Below, in pieces: positions 58,539-64,000 of a stretch of DNA of 64,000 nt (positions are counted from its first letter, which is position 1; each line of letters opens with the position of its first letter). The stretch is from Streptomyces fumigatiscleroticus (GTDB lineage: Bacteria > Actinomycetota > Actinomycetes > Streptomycetales > Streptomycetaceae). Where the stretch lies: positions 124,001 to 188,000 of the forward strand of contig NZ_BMQF01000011.1 in assembly GCF_014647975.1 (NCBI RefSeq), written 5' to 3'. The position numbers and the translations under genes were made by a program. Below the pieces are notes generated by a model, which was not told where the DNA came from, searched no databases, and saw nothing but the letters and a program-made list of their open reading frames with translations.

Positions 58539-61500
58539 CTACCGCGCCCCCACCAGCAGCTCCGCCGCCGCCTCCCGCTCCACCATCGCCCGCAGCGGTC
58601 CCTCGACGGCGGCCAGCTCCGCATAGCCGCCGCGCTGCACCACGCGCCCCTCGTCCAGCACGACCACCTCGTCCACCGCGTCCAGACCGGCCAGCCGGTG
58701 GGTGATGAGCAAGGTCGTACGCCCCTCGGTGGCGGCCACCAGATCGGCGGTGAGGGCGTCGGCGGTCGGCAGGTCCAGATGCTCGGCGGGTTCGTCGAGC
58801 ACGAGGACCGGGAAGTCGGCGAGCAGCGCACGGGCCAGCGCCAGCCGCTGTCGCTGGCCGCCGGAGAGCCGCGCCCCGTACTCGCCCACCAGCGTGTCGA
58901 GCCCGTCGGGCAGGCCGTCGGCCCAGTCGAGCAGCCGGGCCCGCGCGAGCGCGTCCCGCAGCTCGGCCTCGGTGGCCTCCTTCCGCGCGAGCAGCAGGTT
59001 CTCGCGCACCGAGCTGTCGAAGAGGTGCGCGTCCTGGGCACACAGCCCGACGAGCCGCCGTACGTCGTCGCCGGCCAGCGCGTAGGCGTCGACGCCGGCC
59101 AGCGTGTAGGCGCCCGCCTCCGCGTCCACGAAGCGCAGCAGCACCTGGGCCAGCGTCGTCTTGCCGGACCCGGACGGCCCCACCACGGCGATCCGCCGGC
59201 CCTCCTGCAGGGTGAGATCCAGCCCGGTGAGCGCCTCGCGGTCCTGCCCGGGATGGCGGGCGGCCAGCCCCTTGACGACGAGCGGGAAGGGCGAGGAGGG
59301 CGCCTGCCGGGGCCGCTCCGGCTCCCGTACGGGCTCGGGTGCGTCCAGCACCTCGTACACTCGCTCGGCGCTCCTGCGCACCCGCTGCCGGAACTGCACG
59401 GCGAGCGGCAGCCCGAGGACGGCCTCGAAGGCGGCCAGGGGGGTCAGCACGACGACGGCCATCGCCACCCCGCCCAGCCGCCCGTCGGCGACCGCCCGGG
59501 CACCGGCCAGCGCGGCGGCCGCGACGGTGAGCCCGGAGCACAGGGCCGTGAGCCCGTTGCCGAGCGCCGTGGCGGTCGCGGCCCGCGAGGCGATCCGGGT
59601 GAGCGTGCCGTCCGCCCGCCGTGCCTCGGCGGCCCGCGCCGGCAGAGCGCCGGCGACGGTCAGCTCGGCGGTGCCGTGCAGCAGGTCGGTCACCCGTGTC
59701 GCGAGCTCTCCGCGGGCGGGCGCCAGCCTCCGCTCCGCCCGACGCGACACGGCACCGGTGAGCAGCGGGACCCCGGCGCCCGCGGCCAGCAGCCCGGCCG
59801 CGAGCACGGCACCGGCCTCGGGCAGCAGCCAGGCCGTGAAGGCCACGGACACGGCGGAGACGGCCACCGCGGTAGCGGCCGGCAGCAGCCAGCGCAGCCA
59901 GTAGTCCTGGAGCGCGTCCACGTCGGCCACGAGCCGCGCCAGCAGATCGCCCCGGCGGGTGCCGCGCAGTCCGGCCGGCGCCAGCCGCTCCAGCCGCCGG
60001 TGGACGGCGACGCGCGTGTCGGCCAGCATCCGCAGCACGGCGTCGTGCGACACGAGGCGCTCCGCGTAGCGGAATGCGGCCCGCCCGATGCCGAAGGCCC
60101 GCGTCGCCGTCACGGCCACCATCAGATACAGCACGGGGGGCTGCTGCGAGGCCCGTGAGATCAGCCATCCGGAGGTGGCCATGAGGCCCACGGCGCTGCC
60201 GAGGGCGAGGCTCCCCAGCAGCAGCGCGAGGACGAGCCGCCCGCGCCGGGCGGCGGCCAGGGCCCGCACCCGGGTGAAAACGCCGCCGCCCGCGGCCGTG
60301 GGCCGGTCCGCCGGAGCCTCGTCCGGGACGAACGTCGCGGCGGGCTGCTCGGCCGGACGGACCACGGACGTCCTCGTGGCCGTCTCCACGGCGGCCGGGG
60401 AGGCGGGCTCCGCCAGCCGCACCACCCGGTCCGCCACCGCCAGCAACGCCGGACGGTGCACCACCAGCAGCACCGTCCGCCCCGCCGCCAGCCGCCGCAC
60501 CGCGGCCGCGACCTCGGCCTCGGTGGCGCCGTCCAGGGCGGCCGTCGGCTCGTCGAGCAGCAGCACGGGCCGGTCGGCGAGGAAGGCCCGGGCCAGGGCG
60601 AGGCGCTGCCGCTGGCCCGCGGAGAGCCCTGCCCCGTCCTCACCGAGCACGGTGCCGGTGCCCTCGGGCAGCGCGTCCACGAACTCCATCGCCCCGGCGT
60701 CGCGCAGGGCCCGCCGTACGGCGGCGTCGTCCGCGCCGGGCCGGGCCAGCCGGACGTTCTCGGCGATGGTGTCCGCGTACAGATGCGGCCGCTGCGGCAC
60801 CCAGGCGACGCGGGCGCGCCACTGCGCCAGGTCGAGGCCGGCGAGGTCGGCGCCGCCGATCCGTACCCGCCCGGCCGTCGGCCGCACGAACCCCAGCGCC
60901 ACGTCGAGCAGCGTGGACTTGCCCGCCCCGCTCGGTCCGACCAGGGCGACCGTCTCCCCGGGTTCGACGGTGAAGGTGACGTCGGAGACGGCGTCCCCGG
61001 AGCGGCCGGGGTAGCGGACCCTCACGCCCTCGAAGGACAGGGCGCCCTGCGGAACCGCCCCCGTGCCCGACGCCGGTAGGGGCGTCTCCACCACCGCGAA
61101 GATCTCCTCGGCCGCCGCCAGGCCCTCTGCGGCGGCGTGGTACTGGGCCCCGACCTGACGCAGCGGCAGATACGCCTCCGGCGCGAGCACGAGGACGACC
61201 AGGCCGTCGTACAGGGCCATCTCGCCGTGCACGAGCCGCATGCCGATCGTCACGGCGACCAGGGCCACGGAGAGCGTGGCGAGGAGTTCCAGGGCGAACG
61301 AGGACAGGAAGGCGATCCGCAGCGTGCGCATGGTCGCCCGGCGGTACTCGCCGGTGATGCGCCGGATCGACTCGGCCTGCGCCTTGGCCCGCCCGAACAC
61401 CTTCAGGGTGGGCAGCCCCGCGACCACGTCCAGGAAGTGCCCGGACAGCCGGGACAGCAGCCGCCACTGCCGGTCCATGCGCGACTGCGTGGCCCAGCCG

Positions 61501-62033
61501 ATCAGCATCATGAAGACGGGGATCAGGGGCAGGGTGCCGACGATGATCGCCGCCGAGATCCAGTCCTCGGTGACGATCCGCGCCAGCACGGCCACCGGCA
61601 CGACCACCGCGAGCCCCAGCTGCGGCAGATAGCGCGAGAAGTAGTCGTCGAGCGCGTCGACTCCCCGCGTGGCCAGGGTGACCAGCGATCCCGTCCGCTG
61701 ACCGCTCAGCCACCCGGGTCCCAGCGCCGTCGCCCGCTCCAGCAGCCGGCCCCGCAGCTCCGACTTCACCGCCGCGCTCGCCCGGTGTGCGGCCAGCTCG
61801 GTGAGCCAGCCGACCAGTGCCCGGCCGCACGCGACGGCCACCAGCAGCAGGATCGGCGTACGGAGTCCGGCGGCCGACAGTCCGTGCTGGAAGGCGCCCA
61901 CCACCACCTCGGCGATGAGCATCGCCTGCGCGATGACCAGTCCCGCCCCCGCGGCACCGAGGCCGACGACCGCCGCCAGGAAGAACCGGGTGGCACGGGC
62001 GTGGCGGAGCAGTCGCGGGTCGATTGGTTTCAC
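58539..62033 (-). CDS. cydCD: CydDC fused ABC exporter for cytochrome bd assembly
   Basis: A 1164-residue fusion of CydD and CydC. Start GTG 62033 is supported by GAAGGTG upstream and lies inside a parS-like palindrome. The first half has membrane helices, Walker A GPSGAGKST and signature LSAGQRQR; the second half repeats this with GPSGSGKTT and LSGGQRQR. Each half has six helices. CydDC exports thiols (glutathione or cysteine in E. coli; mycothiol is plausible here) and is needed for haem insertion into cytochrome bd. It is the last gene of the cydA-cydB-cydCD operon. The fused form is normal for actinobacteria. Confidence 0.95.
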   Translation of the reverse strand: MKPIDPRLLRHARATRFFLAAVVGLGAAGAGLVIAQAMLIAEVVVGAFQHGLSAAGLRTPILLLVAVACGRALVGWLTELAAHRASAAVKSELRGRLLERATALGPGWLSGQRTGSLVTLATRGVDALDDYFSRYLPQLGLAVVVPVAVLARIVTEDWISAAIIVGTLPLIPVFMMLIGWATQSRMDRQWRLLSRLSGHFLDVVAGLPTLKVFGRAKAQAESIRRITGEYRRATMRTLRIAFLSSFALELLATLSVALVAVTIGMRLVHGEMALYDGLVVLVLAPEAYLPLRQVGAQYHAAAEGLAAAEEIFAVVETPLPASGTGAVPQGALSFEGVRVRYPGRSGDAVSDVTFTVEPGETVALVGPSGAGKSTLLDVALGFVRPTAGRVRIGGADLAGLDLAQWRARVAWVPQRPHLYADTIAENVRLARPGADDAAVRRALRDAGAMEFVDALPEGTGTVLGEDGAGLSAGQRQRLALARAFLADRPVLLLDEPTAALDGATEAEVAAAVRRLAAGRTVLLVVHRPALLAVADRVVRLAEPASPAAVETATRTSVVRPAEQPAATFVPDEAPADRPTAAGGGVFTRVRALAAARRGRLVLALLLGSLALGSAVGLMATSGWLISRASQQPPVLYLMVAVTATRAFGIGRAAFRYAERLVSHDAVLRMLADTRVAVHRRLERLAPAGLRGTRRGDLLARLVADVDALQDYWLRWLLPAATAVAVSAVSVAFTAWLLPEAGAVLAAGLLAAGAGVPLLTGAVSRRAERRLAPARGELATRVTDLLHGTAELTVAGALPARAAEARRADGTLTRIASRAATATALGNGLTALCSGLTVAAAALAGARAVADGRLGGVAMAVVVLTPLAAFEAVLGLPLAVQFRQRVRRSAERVYEVLDAPEPVREPERPRQAPSSPFPLVVKGLAARHPGQDREALTGLDLTLQEGRRIAVVGPSGSGKTTLAQVLLRFVDAEAGAYTLAGVDAYALAGDDVRRLVGLCAQDAHLFDSSVRENLLLARKEATEAELRDALARARLLDWADGLPDGLDTLVGEYGARLSGGQRQRLALARALLADFPVLVLDEPAEHLDLPTADALTADLVAATEGRTTLLITHRLAGLDAVDEVVVLDEGRVVQRGGYAELAAVEGPLRAMVEREAAAELLVGAR

Positions 62034-62041
62034 GTGAAACA
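62026..62041. promoter_or_regulatory. parS-like site covering the cydCD start codon
   Basis: GGTTTCACGTGAAACA is the 16-bp parS consensus with one end substitution; the central CACGTG includes the GTG start of cydCD (minus strand, 62033-62031). Confidence 0.85.
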
Positions 62042-62071
62042 CACCTTCGGTTCGAGACGGTTCACGACGCA

Positions 62072-62087
62072 TGTTTCACGTGAAACA
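62072..62087. promoter_or_regulatory. Perfect parS site between cydB and cydCD
   Basis: TGTTTCACGTGAAACA is the exact parS consensus, 30 bp from the previous site and 17 bp from the cydB stop. Two sites so close should load ParB strongly. Confidence 0.93.
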
Positions 62088-62103
62088 TGCTGTGCGGCCG
62101 GGC

Positions 62104-63114
62104 TCAGTGCGCCGCCGCGTCGACAGCGATGTGCTGCGTGCCGATCCGCTTGCGGAACACCCAGTACGTCCACGACTGGTAGAGCAGGACGATCGGCGTG
62201 GCGATCCCCGCGCACCAGGTCATGATCTTCAGGGTGTACGGGCTGGAGGACGCGTTGGTGACCGTCAGGCTCCACGTCGCATCGAGGGTGGACGGCATGA
62301 CGTTCGGGAAGAGCGTCAGGAAGAGCATCGCCACGGCGGCCACGATGGTGACGCCGGACAGCGCGAACGACCATCCCTCGCGTCCCGCCTGATTGGCCAC
62401 CAGGGCGGCGACCAGGGCGGCGACGGCCACGACCAGCGCGACCAGGCTCTTGCCGTCACCGTTGTCGGCCTGGGTCCACAGCAGGAAGCCCAGCGCCAGT
62501 ACGGCGGTGAGAAGTCCGACCCACAGGGCCAGCCTGCGCGCCCGCTCCCGGATGGGCCCGACGGTCTTGAGCGCCGTGAACACCGCACCGTGGAAGGTGA
62601 ACAGCGTCAGCGTCACCAGGCCTCCGAGCAGGGCGTAGGGGTTGAGCAGGTCCCAGACGTCGCCGACGTACTCCAGGTTCTGGTCGATCTTGACGCCCCG
62701 CACGATGTTGCCGAAGGCGACACCCCACAGGAACGCCGGGATCAGCGAGGTCCAGAAGATCGCGGTCTCCCAGTTGCGCTGCCACTTCTCCTCCGGCCGC
62801 TTCGCCCGGTACTCGAAGGCGACACCCCGGACGATCAGGCTGATCAGGATGACCAGCAGGGGCAGGTAGAAGCCGGAGAAGAGCGTGGCGTACCACTCGG
62901 GGAAAGCGGCGAAGGTCGCACCGCCCGCGCTGAGCAGCCACACCTCGTTGCCGTCCCAGACGGGCCCGATGGTGTTGATCAGCACCCGCCGCTCGGGCCG
63001 GTTCCGGGCGAGCAGCCGGGTCAGGATGCCGACCCCGAAGTCGAAGCCCTCCAGGAAGAAGTAGCCGGTCCACAGGACGGCGATCAGAACGAACCAGACG
63101 TCTTGAAGTTCCAT
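62104..63114 (-). CDS. cydB: Cytochrome bd ubiquinol/menaquinol oxidase subunit II
   Basis: A 336-residue, eight-helix membrane protein of the CydB family. It opens with LQDVWFVLIAVLWTGYFFLE and GFDFGVGILTRLLARN, the conserved N-terminal quinol-oxidase subunit signature; WDGNEVWLLSAGGATFAAFP is the second. With CydA it reduces oxygen at low pressure without proton pumping. Start ATG 63114 lies behind GGGGAGAC, 18 bp after cydA. The parS sites follow its stop. Confidence 0.95.
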   Translation of the reverse strand: MELQDVWFVLIAVLWTGYFFLEGFDFGVGILTRLLARNRPERRVLINTIGPVWDGNEVWLLSAGGATFAAFPEWYATLFSGFYLPLLVILISLIVRGVAFEYRAKRPEEKWQRNWETAIFWTSLIPAFLWGVAFGNIVRGVKIDQNLEYVGDVWDLLNPYALLGGLVTLTLFTFHGAVFTALKTVGPIRERARRLALWVGLLTAVLALGFLLWTQADNGDGKSLVALVVAVAALVAALVANQAGREGWSFALSGVTIVAAVAMLFLTLFPNVMPSTLDATWSLTVTNASSSPYTLKIMTWCAGIATPIVLLYQSWTYWVFRKRIGTQHIAVDAAAH

Positions 63115-63132
63115 GACTCGGTCTCCCCGGCC

Positions 63133-64000
63133 TCAGTAGGAGAAGGCCATCGGCTTGTCGGCGTCCCGCAGCTCGCCGCCGATCTTGGTGGGCGGGTTGA
63201 GGTCGGCCTCCGTCAGCTCGGGCGGGCCGGCCTTGACGTACTTCACGAGCAGCTTGACCTCGACGACGGCGAGGATGGCGTACAGCAGCGTGAAGGAGAT
63301 CATCGAGGTGAGGACCTCGGCGGTGGAGACACCGGGGGAGACCGCGTCGCGGGTCTGGAACAGGCCGTAGACGACCCACGGCTGACGGCCCATCTCGGTG
63401 AAGATCCAGCCCCAGGAGTTGGCGATCAGCGGGAAACCCATGGTGAAGACCGCCAGCAGCCAGTAGAGCCGGCCGAGCCTCGACCCCAGCGGCTTCTTCA
63501 GCAGCACCAGATGCGGCACCTCGTCGTCCCCGGTCCGCCAGGCGGCCGGCAGCAGGAACTTCTTCCGGGTCAGCCACAGCCCCAGCAGGCCGAGCGCGAA
63601 GGACGCCATGCCGAAGCCGATCATCCAGCGGAAGCCCCAGTAGGCGACGGGCACGATGGGCTTGTAGTCGCCGGGGCCGAACTGCTGCTGCTCGGCCTTG
63701 TTGGTGTCGTTGATGCCGGGCACGTAGGAGTCGAAGTCGCTGTGGGCGAGGAAGGACAGCAGGCCGGGTATCTCCAGGGCGACCTTGTTGTGCCCCTCGT
63801 CGACGTCGCCGTAGGCGAAGACGGAGAACGGTGCCGGTTCCTCGCCGTCCCACAGTGCCTCGGCGGCGGCCATCTTCATCGGCTGCTGCTCGTACATGAC
63901 CTTGCCGAGGGTGTCGCCGCTGATCGCGGTGAGCAGTCCGCCGACCGCCAGGGTGACCAGGCCCAGCCGGAGCGAGGTCCGCATCACCGGGACGTGCTTC
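63133..64000 (-). CDS. cydA: Cytochrome bd oxidase subunit I (5' end outside window)
   Basis: The C-terminal 288 residues of CydA, which continues past the window edge (normal length about 500). Features: KMAAAEALWDGEEPAPFSVF from the quinol-binding Q-loop region, MGRQPWVVYGLF with its conserved Trp, and several membrane helices. It carries haems b558, b595 and d together with CydB. First gene of the leftward cyd operon. Confidence 0.95.
   Translation of the reverse strand, partial: KHVPVMRTSLRLGLVTLAVGGLLTAISGDTLGKVMYEQQPMKMAAAEALWDGEEPAPFSVFAYGDVDEGHNKVALEIPGLLSFLAHSDFDSYVPGINDTNKAEQQQFGPGDYKPIVPVAYWGFRWMIGFGMASFALGLLGLWLTRKKFLLPAAWRTGDDEVPHLVLLKKPLGSRLGRLYWLLAVFTMGFPLIANSWGWIFTEMGRQPWVVYGLFQTRDAVSPGVSTAEVLTSMISFTLLYAILAVVEVKLLVKYVKAGPPELTEADLNPPTKIGGELRDADKPMAFSY

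Noticed and set aside
58353..60158. Plus-strand open frames opposite cydCD
   Set aside because: They are antisense shadows of the ABC ATPase halves, rich in Gln/Gly/Arg, without starts or motifs.

Overview
The window is high-GC chromosomal DNA from a Streptomyces species or a close relative. Evidence: GTG and TTG starts, strong G/C third-position bias, and Streptomyces families (SSI-type inhibitor, ATP-binding anti-sigma-like proteins, SEC-C/DUF5926 protein, YcnI-SCO1-PCuAC-CopCD copper cluster, fused CydDC). The right part is a conserved core segment with four parS-like sites and several DnaA-box groups, which suggests it lies near the replication origin. The pheA, serS and cyd genes give the best anchors.

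Bases 1-1188 hold the tail of a repeat-containing gene, a DUF2797 gene and the original tRNA-Arg terminator. Bases 1189-13703 are an integrated element of the AICE type (actinomycete integrative and conjugative element), bounded by a 44-bp duplication of the 3' part of tRNA-Arg(ACG). From left to right it carries: tRNA-like relics; a low-GC three-gene cassette (unknown protein, XRE/ImmA-IrrE peptidase, HEPN-like protein); a Pif-like Nudix hydrolase; an XRE-TPR regulator facing a perfect 15-bp palindrome; a small-protein/GRDP-like/kinase group; a spdB-like remnant; a Rep protein short at its N-terminus; overlapping rep-xis-int genes; and a MerR gene with its divergent target. No FtsK/TraB-type translocase is present, so the element looks transfer-defective although its integration and excision genes look intact.

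Bases 13740-25000 contain tRNA-Ser(GCT), an SSI-like inhibitor, a 1584-residue PAS protein with degenerate kinase and receiver-like domains, a divergent TetR/MFS efflux pair with twin operators, an acyl-CoA ligase, an ECF sigma factor and a small secreted protein. Bases 25200-38300 contain two prim-pol-like genes, a 50-bp imperfect duplication of tRNA-Ser(TGA) that marks an old integration scar around a VOC gene, an HtrA-like protease, a GDPD, two anti-sigma-type ATPases, a DUF5926 protein, a SpoIIE-type phosphatase lacking key metal ligands, aminopeptidase P and a 5'-truncated citG-like pseudogene.

Bases 38500-44800 form a copper/haem envelope cluster (membrane protein, YcnI, SCO1, PCuAC, CopC-CopD fusion, DyP peroxidase). 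Then come pheA, serS, a HAD phosphatase, a second tRNA-Ser(GCT), a two-permease/two-ATPase ABC export operon, an alpha/beta-hydrolase-SDR fusion, kptA, an F420-type oxidoreductase, a second HAD phosphatase and an M23 peptidase. The window ends in the leftward cydA-cydB-cydDC operon for cytochrome bd. One parS-like site covers the cydDC start codon and a perfect parS lies just upstream of it. All assignments come from reading the sequence; no database search was run.
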